5,306 nucleotides of DNA, taken from positions 1-5,306 of the forward strand of contig CAIXAA010000946.1 of the NCBI GenBank assembly GCA_903917305.1. The letters are read 5' to 3'. The position numbers and the translations under genes are program-made. Shown here one piece after another: positions 1 through 5,293 of this stretch. The notes beneath the pieces are model-generated. The model saw only the letters and a program-made list of their open reading frames with translations. It was not told the DNA's origin and made no database searches. Within the stretch, counting starts at the first letter, position 1; each line of letters begins with the position of its first letter. Source of the DNA: an uncultured Myxococcales bacterium (GTDB lineage Bacteria; Myxococcota_A; UBA9042).

Positions 1-441
1 CCGCCGGCGTTGACGGCCGTGGTGGCGACGCCGCAATTCCATGTGTCGACGGACGAATCGCGCGCGCGCCTGCCGGCGTCCGTGTCGCGCGCGGACGCCG
101 TCTTCAACCTGTCGCGCTGTGGGCTGCTGGTCGGCGCGCTGCAGGCTGGGCGCCTCGATCTGCTCGCGGTGGCGACCGAGGATCGCCTGCACCAGGACAG
201 CCGCCTCGCGCGAATCCCCGGTGGTGTCACGGCGTTGCAGGCGGCGCGGCAGGCCGGTGCGGTGGCGTGCGCGCTCAGCGGGTCGGGGCCGACGGTGCTG
301 GCGCTGCTGGATCGGCGCGCCGGCTGCGAGGCGGCGGTGCTTGCCGCGATCGAGCAGGCGTTCGCGCTGGCGGGTGTCGGCGTGGTGGCGCGGGCGATCG
401 AGCCGACGTGCGTCGGGGCGATCGCCTGGCAGGCGGAGTAG
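1..441 (+). CDS. thrB: Homoserine kinase (GHMP kinase family), C-terminal part; 5' end outside window
   Basis: This is the C-terminal 146 codons of a homoserine kinase, which phosphorylates L-homoserine with ATP to O-phosphohomoserine in cytoplasmic threonine synthesis. The frame is open from base 1, so the gene begins upstream of the window. Family signatures are visible: a ThrB-like stretch S-x-A-D-A-V-F-N-L-S-R (about codons 29-39), the following T-E-D-R-L-H-Q (about 59-65), and the third GHMP motif A-L-S-G-S-G-P-T (about 91-98), which contributes to the nucleotide/substrate pocket. The protein ends soon after the last GHMP C-domain strand, as is normal for ThrB, with stop TAG at 439-441. 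The TTG at 10 is internal and is not a start. The next gene is 149 bases downstream and has no evident functional link. Family membership is seen directly; the exact substrate rests on the ThrB-specific D-A-V-F-N-L-S and E-D-R-L-H-Q blocks. Confidence 0.93.
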   Translation, partial: PPALTAVVATPQFHVSTDESRARLPASVSRADAVFNLSRCGLLVGALQAGRLDLLAVATEDRLHQDSRLARIPGGVTALQAARQAGAVACALSGSGPTVLALLDRRAGCEAAVLAAIEQAFALAGVGVVARAIEPTCVGAIAWQAE

Positions 442-448
442 CCGCGTG

Positions 449-484
449 TCCGGCTCCGGCTCCGGCTCCGGTTCCGGGTCTGGC
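449..484. repeat. Imperfect hexanucleotide tandem repeat (TCCGGC)n
   Basis: Six consecutive 6-base units begin 8 bases after the thrB stop: three exact TCCGGC copies, then TCCGGT, TCCGGG and TCTGGC. The array lies in the noncoding spacer between thrB and glmS. Its 3' part, with flanking bases 470-493, can fold into a stem of GGTTC/GAACC plus GGG/CCC with one C-C mismatch and a 6-base loop. No T-run follows, so a standard intrinsic terminator is not supported. Slipped-strand length variation is possible here but cannot be seen from one sequence. Confidence 0.8.
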
Positions 485-521
485 CCCCGAACCTCAACCC
501 GCGTCGGCACCGCGACACCCT

Positions 522-550
522 TTGCGCTTCGCCGCAACCTTCGCCACAAT
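522..550 (+). promoter_or_regulatory. Weak sigma-70-like promoter candidate upstream of glmS-like gene
   Basis: A TTGCGC hexamer at 522-527 and a CACAAT hexamer at 545-550 are separated by 17 bases, the preferred spacing. They match the -35 consensus at 3 of 6 positions and the -10 consensus at 4 of 6. The pair ends 40 bases before the ATG at 591. Such weak matches arise by chance in GC-rich DNA, so this is only a candidate. The gene could instead be read through from thrB. Confidence 0.25.
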
Positions 551-590
551 CCGCCGCCGCCGGGGTGCAAGCCCCTGAAACGGAGCCCTC

Positions 591-3245
591 ATGTGCGGTG
601 TCATCGGCCTTGTCTGTGAACGTCCCCGCGCCGATCTCGGTCGCATGGGCGCGGAACTCTTGCGGACCCTCGAATACCGCGGCTACGACGCCACCGGCGC
701 CACCTGCCAGGGCGAAGGCGAGACCGTCACGCTCGCCAAGGGCGTCGGCGCGCCGTCCGTCCTCGTGCACAGCCTCGGCATCGTCGACATGAGCGGCCAG
801 ATCCTCACCGGTCAGGTGCGCTGGGCGACGTTCGGCGCCGTCACGGAAGCGAATTCGCAACCGCATGTCGTCGGCTGCAAGATCGCCTTGTACGGCGCGC
901 ACAACGGCAACGTCACGAATTGCGATGCCTTGAAGGCGTGGCTCACCGGCGAAGGCCACCGCGTCCTGTCCGACAACGACGGCGAGATGGTCGTGCACAC
1001 CATCGAGCACGAATTCGCCTTGGAGATCACGGCTGCTGGCACGCCGCGCGACGCCAGCGCCCGCAAGGCGTGCATGCGCCGCGCCATCGTCAAGGCCGCG
1101 ACGCGCCTCGAAGGCAGCTTCGCCGCGGTCGTCGTCGACCCGGTCAGCCGCTGCGCGTGGTCGATCAAGGCCGGCTCCAGCCTCTACTTCGGCATCGGCA
1201 AGGACGACATCGGCGGCCGCTTCTCCCTGGCGTCGTCCGACCTGTCGAGCGTCCTCAAGTTCACGCGCGTCGTCATCCCCATGATTGAAGGCGAGTTTGC
1301 CCAGTTCGATGCCGACGGCTACCAGCTCTACAGCCTGCGCGATCACTCCGTCGCCTCGCCGTCCGGTCCGATCCTCGCCCGCGCCGGCAGCGCCATCGAG
1401 CGCGCGCCCGTGCGCAGCCGCCTGCGCGCGAAGGACACCGCGCTCCTGCCCGGCTTCGGCACCTTCATGGAGCAGGAAATCAGCGCGCAGGAAGACACTT
1501 GCCGCAGCGTCATCCGCCTCTTTCTCGGCGGCAGCCAGGCGGCGCAGGTGCTTGGACCTTTCCTCGACGCGCTGCCGCAGGACGCCATGGCGCGCATCCG
1601 TGCCGGCATCGAGATCGTGCGCGACGAGTACGCCGATGAGCGGATTCGTGAGACGTTCCAGGCGCTTGTCGACAGCCCGGAGATGCAGTCCCTGCTGGCC
1701 TCGGTGCCGGCGGATCGGCGCGCGGAGGGCTTGCGGCACTCGGCGGAGCAACTGGCGGATCGGCTCGTGTCGTCGGAGGCCGGCCTGCTGGCCGACGTGC
1801 TCGGCATGGCGCGCAATCCCAATGACATCATGGCGGTGCGCCTGTGCGATGCCCTCCTGGAACGCGAGGAGGTGCGCGAGTTTCACGATGCCGTGGAGGA
1901 GTTTGCCGAACAGTGCATCAAGACCGAGTCGCGCGGCGGCCGGCTGCTGGTGGCGTGCTGCGGCAGCTCCTACAACGCGGCGCGGGCCGCGGCGATCTTC
2001 TTCAACGAAATGGCGCGCATGGACCTCGTGCCGCTGCTGCCCGGCGAGTTCCGCGAGCGTGTCTCGCAGACGCTGCGCGACGGCGACCTGGTCGTGTCGG
2101 TCAGCCAGAGCGGAGAAACCAAGGATCTCATTGACATCCTGAACGACGTGATCGCCAGCGGCAAGGACATCCGCCGCATCGCGCTGGTCAACAACGTGAA
2201 CTCCACACTCGCGGAGGAGAAGAGCCACCTCGTGCTGCCGCTGCGCTGCGGGCCGGAGATCGCGGTGGCGGCGACCAAGAGTTTCATGAACCAGATGGCG
2301 GTGTTCTACTGCCTGGCGCTGCGCCTGGGGGAGCGGCGCCTGGCCCTGGCCCCCGCGACGCTGCCTGGTCGCGAGGCCTGGGCGCGCGAGCTGGGCGTGC
2401 GCCGCCAGAAGCTGCCGGAGCTGCCGGCGCTGATTCGCACGACCTTCGATTCGACGGCGGCGGCGGTGGACGAGGCGGCGCAGCTGCTCTACCTCCGTCC
2501 GAGCCTGCACCTGCTGGCCATCCGGCTGGCGGCGCTGGCCCGCGAAGGCGCGCTCAAGATCCGCGAGGTCGTTCTGAACCACGCGGAAGGCTTCGAAGGT
2601 TCGGAGTTCAAGCACGGTCCGAACACGATCCTCGGCTTCAACACGATCCTGGGGCCGCAGCAGGTCGCGGCGCTGCTGCGCGCGCTGGGGCAGGCGCAGG
2701 CGGAGCTGCTGCGCGGCGCTGCGGCGCGCGGGCTCGGGCAGGACAGCGCCCTGCGGCTCGTGCAAGCGGCGACGGATGCGGTGTTTGCCCCGGCGGCGCC
2801 GCCGTTCGCGTTGCAGCCGCAAGAGCAGGAGCTCTTTGACGCATGCGTGCGCCCGGCCGAGCTGATCGAGGGATTGCGCACGGATTACCCGCTGATCTAC
2901 CTCACCGGGCCGGACGAGCGCGACGTGCACCTCGCGGTCTCGCAGATCCACACGCACAAGATCCGCGGCGCACTGACGGTGATGATTGCCGAGGAGAATC
3001 CGGAGCTGCGCCTCGCCGTCTCCAAGGCGCCGGTCGACAACCCGGAGTATCGCTGGGCCTACATTGTCCTGCCGCGCACGGACGACACGTTGATGGTGGC
3101 GTTCTCGGCGACGGTGGTGCTGCAGCGGCTGGCGCTGCAGATGAGCCTGCGCAAGGCGGCCTGGCTGGACCGCCTGGGCGTCAAGGATCACGGCGTGCAC
3201 CCGGACGTGCCGAAGAACGTGAGCAAATCCATCACCGTGGATTGA
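591..3245 (+). CDS. glmS: Extended GlmS-like glutamine--fructose-6-phosphate aminotransferase (isomerizing), 884 aa
   Basis: Likely makes glucosamine-6-phosphate from fructose-6-phosphate and glutamine, the first step toward UDP-GlcNAc for peptidoglycan and LPS, in the cytoplasm. Residues 1-240 are a class II glutaminase: M-C-G start (Cys2 nucleophile after Met removal), L-E-Y-R-G-Y-D at 27-33, R77-W78-A79-T80, H104-N105-G106 (oxyanion hole) and D130. SIS domain 1 carries C457-G-S-S-Y and S505-Q-S-G-E-T510. SIS domain 2 carries E652-G-A-L-K656 and E659, K-H675-G-P, and the tail ends K879-S-I-T-V-D, matching the GlmS tail whose lysine binds open-chain sugar. Oddities: 884 residues against about 609 in E. 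coli, with roughly 115 extra between glutaminase and SIS1 (about 300-445) and about 80 after H675. Histidines of the usual R-W-A-T-H-G and N-A-H-P-H motifs are F81 and Q90. The ATG at 591 is fixed by Cys2 and by GGAG at 582-585, 5 bases upstream. A paralogue with an altered sugar substrate is possible. Confidence 0.88.
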   Translation: MCGVIGLVCERPRADLGRMGAELLRTLEYRGYDATGATCQGEGETVTLAKGVGAPSVLVHSLGIVDMSGQILTGQVRWATFGAVTEANSQPHVVGCKIALYGAHNGNVTNCDALKAWLTGEGHRVLSDNDGEMVVHTIEHEFALEITAAGTPRDASARKACMRRAIVKAATRLEGSFAAVVVDPVSRCAWSIKAGSSLYFGIGKDDIGGRFSLASSDLSSVLKFTRVVIPMIEGEFAQFDADGYQLYSLRDHSVASPSGPILARAGSAIERAPVRSRLRAKDTALLPGFGTFMEQEISAQEDTCRSVIRLFLGGSQAAQVLGPFLDALPQDAMARIRAGIEIVRDEYADERIRETFQALVDSPEMQSLLASVPADRRAEGLRHSAEQLADRLVSSEAGLLADVLGMARNPNDIMAVRLCDALLEREEVREFHDAVEEFAEQCIKTESRGGRLLVACCGSSYNAARAAAIFFNEMARMDLVPLLPGEFRERVSQTLRDGDLVVSVSQSGETKDLIDILNDVIASGKDIRRIALVNNVNSTLAEEKSHLVLPLRCGPEIAVAATKSFMNQMAVFYCLALRLGERRLALAPATLPGREAWARELGVRRQKLPELPALIRTTFDSTAAAVDEAAQLLYLRPSLHLLAIRLAALAREGALKIREVVLNHAEGFEGSEFKHGPNTILGFNTILGPQQVAALLRALGQAQAELLRGAAARGLGQDSALRLVQAATDAVFAPAAPPFALQPQEQELFDACVRPAELIEGLRTDYPLIYLTGPDERDVHLAVSQIHTHKIRGALTVMIAEENPELRLAVSKAPVDNPEYRWAYIVLPRTDDTLMVAFSATVVLQRLALQMSLRKAAWLDRLGVKDHGVHPDVPKNVSKSITVD
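2622..2654 (+). repeat. In-frame 18-base tandem duplication inside glmS-like gene
   Basis: Codons 678-683 read N-T-I-L-G-F and are followed at once by N-T-I-L-G (684-688). The two DNA copies match at 13 of 15 compared bases, and both differences are silent (CTC/CTG and GGC/GGG). The duplication sits directly after the catalytic K-H-G-P motif (H675) and at the start of the second inserted segment. It either marks a recent local duplication or is a conserved loop of the extended family. Confidence 0.7.
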
Positions 3246-3288
3246 CGCCTGCGCGTCGCCCGGCACCCGATAAGATCACTGTGTGAAA

Positions 3289-3325
3289 CGCCTCACGGCC
3301 CCCCACGACTTCGGTGCGTGAGGCG
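3289..3325 (+). terminator. Perfect 9-bp inverted repeat downstream of glmS-like gene, possible terminator
   Basis: CGCCTCACG (3289-3297) and CGTGAGGCG (3317-3325) are exact reverse complements separated by 19 bases. Within the loop, CAC (3304-3306) and GTG (3314-3316) can extend the structure as an inner stem. It lies 43 bases after the glmS-like stop codon, where a transcript end is expected. There is no T-tract after the stem, so it is not a classic intrinsic terminator. It may be an RNA 3'-end stabiliser or a protein-binding operator instead. Confidence 0.4.
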
Positions 3326-3504
3326 GCGCAGCCGTGCGCGTGAATTGGCCTTGCCGCTCGCGATCAGCGCGATCGCGGGCGATTGGGGCGCTGTGGATGC
3401 TCTTAGCGTACCGGCCGTCCGTTGAGAGCGAATCCCAACTCTAGCACCATGATCACAAGCGGCTTTTTCGTCATGTGAGACTTCTTGGTCTGGTGCCTCC
3501 AGAT

Positions 3505-3521
3505 CTGGTCCGCTCCTTGCA
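3505..3521 (+). promoter_or_regulatory. Sigma-54 (RpoN) -24/-12 promoter candidate for the cytochrome operon
   Basis: The 17-base element CTGGTCCGCTCCTTGCA fits the RpoN consensus YTGGCACGRNNNTTGCW at C-T-G-G, the sixth-position C, the following G and the full T-T-G-C-A. Its GG (3507-3508) and GC (3519-3520) have the obligatory 10-base separation. Mismatches are T and C for the consensus C-A of GGCAC, and C for R. Transcription would begin near 3532, about 55 bases before the cytochrome ATG. If real, the operon would depend on an enhancer-binding activator. No activator site was identified. Confidence 0.45.
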
Positions 3522-3526
3522 AATCC

Positions 3527-3550
3527 CCTGCTCGCATCACTGCGGGCAGG
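3527..3550 (+). other. Strong 10-bp hairpin in the cytochrome upstream region
   Basis: CCTGCTCGCA (3527-3536) pairs along its full length with TGCGGGCAGG (3541-3550), with nine Watson-Crick pairs, one T-G wobble (3532-3545) and a 4-base TCAC loop. It stands 25 bases before the Shine-Dalgarno. It could be a 5'-leader stem affecting mRNA stability or translation. A start at about 3532 from the sigma-54-like element would remove half of the left arm, so in that case the repeat could act only as DNA. Confidence 0.55.
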
Positions 3551-3574
3551 TGCTCGCAGACGTGCGGTCCAATC

Positions 3575-3580
3575 AGGAGT
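3575..3580 (+). promoter_or_regulatory. Shine-Dalgarno AGGAGT fixing the cytochrome start
   Basis: AGGAGT lies 6 bases before the ATG at 3587. The reading frame stays open upstream to about 3485, but no comparable site or signal peptide supports an earlier start. This site together with the export signal beginning at 3587 decides the start codon. Confidence 0.8.
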
Positions 3581-3586
3581 GACGCC

Positions 3587-4297
3587 ATGACTCGTAATTC
3601 AATCAAAGTGTTGCTCGCGGTCGGCGCCGTCGTCGCAGCCACCTTCGCCCTTGCGGCGGTGGCGACTGCGGGCGTCGTCAACTCGAAGCACGATTTCTCC
3701 AGCGGCGGTACCGGTGGCAACTGGGGCGCGACCAACCAAGCCCAGGTGTGCATCTTCTGCCATACGCCCCACAACGCCCAGGCCGGTCAGGAGCCGCTCT
3801 GGAACCGCGTGGCTTTGTCCAAGACTTTCAGCATCTACTCGTCGGACACCTTCGACGGCAAGAGCACCATCGGCCAGCCCGGCGGCAACTCCAAGCTGTG
3901 CTTGAGCTGCCATGACGGCTCGGTCGCCATCGACGCGTATGTCGCTGGCAATCCTAGCGCTTCGCCCAAGATGATGGCGATTGGCGATGTGTACTACCCC
4001 GGCAGCCCGTACGGCCAGGGCGGTCCGAACATCGGCGGCAACTACGCCGGCAACAACAACGTCAACGACTTGACCAACGACCACCCGGTCTCGTTCACGT
4101 ACGACGACGCTTTGGCCAATGCGGACAAGCACTTGAAGCTCGCCTCGGCGCTGCCTGCCACGCTTCCGCTCTACGGCGGCAAGATGGAATGCGCGACCTG
4201 CCATGACGTGCACAACCAGAAGTCGATTGCCGGCACGAAGTTGCTGCGCGTCGCCAAGGACGGTTCGGCGCTCTGCCTGACCTGCCACCTGAAGTAG
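3587..4297 (+). CDS. Secreted tetraheme c-type cytochrome (paired CXXCH type), OmcE-like candidate
   Basis: A 236-residue exported cytochrome c for electron transfer in the periplasm, at the outer surface or outside the cell. A Sec signal peptide is clear: basic N-region (R3, K7), hydrophobic core about 8-25, and A26-T-A28 before G29 as the likely cleavage site. Four heme-binding CXXCH motifs lie at C55-H59, C105-H109, C202-H206 and C230-H234, the last two residues from the C-terminus. Five further histidines (H35, H62, H166, H182, H209) are enough to give all four hemes a second axial His. The mature protein has about 208 residues, or about 52 per heme. The blocks C-I-F-C-H-T-P-H-N-A, C-L-S-C-H-D-G-S-V-A and N-D-H-P-V-S-F are typical of small Geobacter-type cytochromes with paired CXXCH motifs. 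Size and heme number fit OmcE, a filament-forming tetraheme cytochrome, but the match is from memory, and a soluble periplasmic tetraheme shuttle is the main alternative. It heads the operon with the propeller lipoprotein. Confidence 0.92.
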   Translation: MTRNSIKVLLAVGAVVAATFALAAVATAGVVNSKHDFSSGGTGGNWGATNQAQVCIFCHTPHNAQAGQEPLWNRVALSKTFSIYSSDTFDGKSTIGQPGGNSKLCLSCHDGSVAIDAYVAGNPSASPKMMAIGDVYYPGSPYGQGGPNIGGNYAGNNNVNDLTNDHPVSFTYDDALANADKHLKLASALPATLPLYGGKMECATCHDVHNQKSIAGTKLLRVAKDGSALCLTCHLK

Positions 4298-4305
4298 TCG
4301 CACGC

Positions 4306-4324
4306 CGGCGCGAGTCCCGCGCCG
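4306..4324 (+). other. GC-only 7-bp hairpin just after cytochrome stop
   Basis: CGGCGCG (4306-4312) and CGCGCCG (4318-4324) are exact reverse complements around a 5-base loop AGTCC, starting 8 bases after the cytochrome stop codon. The stem is entirely G-C pairs. No T-run follows, so read-through into the next gene is expected. It may protect the cytochrome mRNA 3' end. Confidence 0.6.
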
Positions 4325-4336
4325 CACCGTACCCGA

Positions 4337-4363
4337 GCGCCAGAACCAAATGAACTCTGGCGC
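4337..4363 (+). other. Second intercistronic hairpin before the propeller gene (8-bp stem)
   Basis: GCGCCAGA (4337-4344) and TCTGGCGC (4356-4363) are perfect reverse complements with an 11-base loop. The stem ends 6 bases before the Shine-Dalgarno of the next gene and is followed by ATTCTT, a short T-rich stretch. It could be a weak terminator or attenuator, an RNA-processing or stability element, or a modulator of translation of the downstream gene. An ATG at 4350 lies in its loop but has no Shine-Dalgarno. Confidence 0.6.
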
Positions 4364-4369
4364 ATTCTT

Positions 4370-4374
4370 GGAGG
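4370..4374 (+). promoter_or_regulatory. Shine-Dalgarno GGAGG fixing the propeller lipoprotein start
   Basis: GGAGG lies 5 bases before the ATG at 4380. That start gives an immediate lipoprotein signal peptide. The in-frame ATG at 4350 would add ten residues, including acidic ones, in front of the signal and has no ribosome-binding site, so 4380 is preferred. Confidence 0.85.
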
Positions 4375-4379
4375 ATCGC

Positions 4380-5288
4380 ATGTGGAGTCAGAAGCTACTC
4401 TCCACCCTGGCCGCAGCCACGATGTTGGCGGCGGTGGGGTGTGACGGGCAGGCGGGCCATACGGCCACGCAGAAGCCCAGCGGCCAGCCCGCCGTTCAAC
4501 AACTGGGCAATGTCGGCACATTCAGTGCTGTTTCGACCAAGGTGAGCTATCCGGCGCACATCGCCATCGCCGCCGACGGCACGGTGTTCACGGCCGACGT
4601 GGGCGCGAACCTGGTGTTCGGCGTCAAGGACGGCGTTCGCACGGTGGAGATCACCAACCTCGCCAAGCCCTTGGGCATCGCGGTGGCTGGCAACCTGCTG
4701 TACGTCGGCGTTCAAGGCCGCGGCACGGTGGAAGTGTATGACCTGACGGCCAAGAAGGCGGTGCAGGTGCTGAACGCCAAGTTCAAGATGCCCAACAGCA
4801 TCGCAGTGGCGTCGGACGGCACGGTCTACGTGGCGGACAGCCTGGCGAACAATGTCCAGGTGTTCGACAAAGACGGCGCGCTGGTGACGGCGCTGAACGG
4901 CTTCAACTTCCCGGCGGCGGTCGCGGTCAATGACGCGAACGTGGTCGTGGGCGACCAGGGCAACCACCGCATCGTGGTGTTTGGCCGTGACAACAAGCTG
5001 ATCCGCGCGTTCGGCCAGGCGGTCGACGAGAAGATCACGGCGGTGCAGGACTTCAAGGGTCGCTTCACGCGCATCCAGGACATCGCGCTCAAGGGCAGTG
5101 ATGTTCTCGTGTTGGATTCGTATCACGCGCACGTCCAGCAGCTCGGCTTGGACGGCGTCTCGAAGGGCTTCATGGGTCGTGCAGGCCTGGGCCTCGCTCT
5201 GGGCATCGGGTTCGACAGTGCGGGCAACTTGCTCGCGAGCGATCCCCAGAACAAGCGGTTGGTTGCCATTCCGCAGGAGCTGAGGTGA
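4380..5288 (+). CDS. NHL-repeat six-bladed beta-propeller lipoprotein
   Basis: A 302-residue predicted lipoprotein. The N-terminus has a basic residue (K5), a hydrophobic core (6-19) and a lipobox A18-V-G-C21, with Cys21 the likely lipidated residue. Position +2 is Asp22. A short Gln/Ala/Gly/Ser-rich linker (about 22-45) precedes six NHL-like repeats at about 57-83, 96-121, 137-163, 177-203, 229-257 and 272-298. Each has the pattern of P-x-x-I/V-A-V, then D-G-x-V-Y-V-A-D, then N-x-V-x-V-F; the third (I-A-V-A-S-D-G-T-V-Y-V-A-D) is the cleanest. Six repeats fit one closed propeller, normally a binding scaffold rather than an enzyme. No heme motif or catalytic site is seen. The gene follows the tetraheme cytochrome by 82 bases and is followed closely by another gene, so it probably acts in assembly, anchoring or partner binding of the cytochrome. 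That role is inferred from context. Alternatives are another NHL binding protein or a peptidyl-alpha-hydroxyglycine lyase-like propeller. Confidence 0.88.
   Translation: MWSQKLLSTLAAATMLAAVGCDGQAGHTATQKPSGQPAVQQLGNVGTFSAVSTKVSYPAHIAIAADGTVFTADVGANLVFGVKDGVRTVEITNLAKPLGIAVAGNLLYVGVQGRGTVEVYDLTAKKAVQVLNAKFKMPNSIAVASDGTVYVADSLANNVQVFDKDGALVTALNGFNFPAAVAVNDANVVVGDQGNHRIVVFGRDNKLIRAFGQAVDEKITAVQDFKGRFTRIQDIALKGSDVLVLDSYHAHVQQLGLDGVSKGFMGRAGLGLALGIGFDSAGNLLASDPQNKRLVAIPQELR
5283..5288 (+). promoter_or_regulatory. Shine-Dalgarno AGGTGA overlapping the propeller stop codon
   Basis: AGGTGA closely matches the anti-Shine-Dalgarno and contains the TGA stop of the propeller gene. It stands 5 bases before the ATG at 5294. 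The overlap implies a tightly linked operon and possibly coupled translation. Confidence 0.65.
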
Positions 5289-5293
5289 TCACC

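Larger units (their letters stand above)
3246..3586. other. 341-base intergenic region between glmS-like gene and cytochrome operon
   Basis: No convincing gene is present in either strand. The first part (to about 3390) is GC-rich and contains a 9-bp inverted repeat (3289-3325) and the 10-bp palindrome CGCGATCGCG (3368-3377), preceded by a direct copy of CGCGATC (3359-3365). The second part, from about 3400, has a visibly lower GC content and contains the sigma-54-like element, a strong hairpin and the cytochrome Shine-Dalgarno. A TTGAGA at 3422-3427 has only a poor -10 match (CACCAT, 3445-3450) at 17-base spacing. No tRNA or known riboswitch fold was recognised. Confidence 0.7.

Noticed and set aside
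442..590. glmS ribozyme or riboswitch upstream of the GlmS gene
   Set aside because: The spacer is only 149 bases, dominated by a simple repeat and C-rich sequence, and no glmS ribozyme core was recognised.
3244..3257. 5-bp stem GACGC/GCGTC at the glmS stop codon
   Set aside because: Short stem with a 4-base loop and no T-run, expected by chance in GC-rich sequence.
3359..3377. GCGATCGC palindrome resembling the cyanobacterial HIP1 octamer
   Set aside because: It is a single occurrence in GC-rich DNA, and the gene content does not suggest a cyanobacterium; most likely chance.
3422..3450. Sigma-70 promoter TTGAGA-N17-CACCAT
   Set aside because: The -35 hexamer is good (5 of 6) but the -10 is poor (3 of 6), and the sigma-54-like element is better placed.
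3485..3586. 34-codon upstream extension of the cytochrome frame
   Set aside because: It would start at a weak codon without a Shine-Dalgarno and place charged residues before the signal peptide; ATG 3587 has AGGAGT at the right spacing.
3403..3774. Minus-strand frame covering the lower-GC intergenic part and the cytochrome 5' end
   Set aside because: Most of it is antisense to the cytochrome. The intergenic tail reads like a plausible peptide but has no recognised domain. A gene remnant in 3403-3480 cannot be excluded, but nothing supports it.
3599..4381. 260-codon open frame on the minus strand opposite the cytochrome gene
   Set aside because: It is antisense to a clear signal peptide and four CXXCH motifs. 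Its product is Arg/Val-rich low-complexity sequence, typical of GC-rich shadow frames.
4395..5132. 245-codon minus-strand frame opposite the propeller gene
   Set aside because: It mirrors the NHL repeat gene and its product is His/Arg/Val-rich with no recognisable domain. The + strand gene has a lipobox, ribosome-binding site and repeats.
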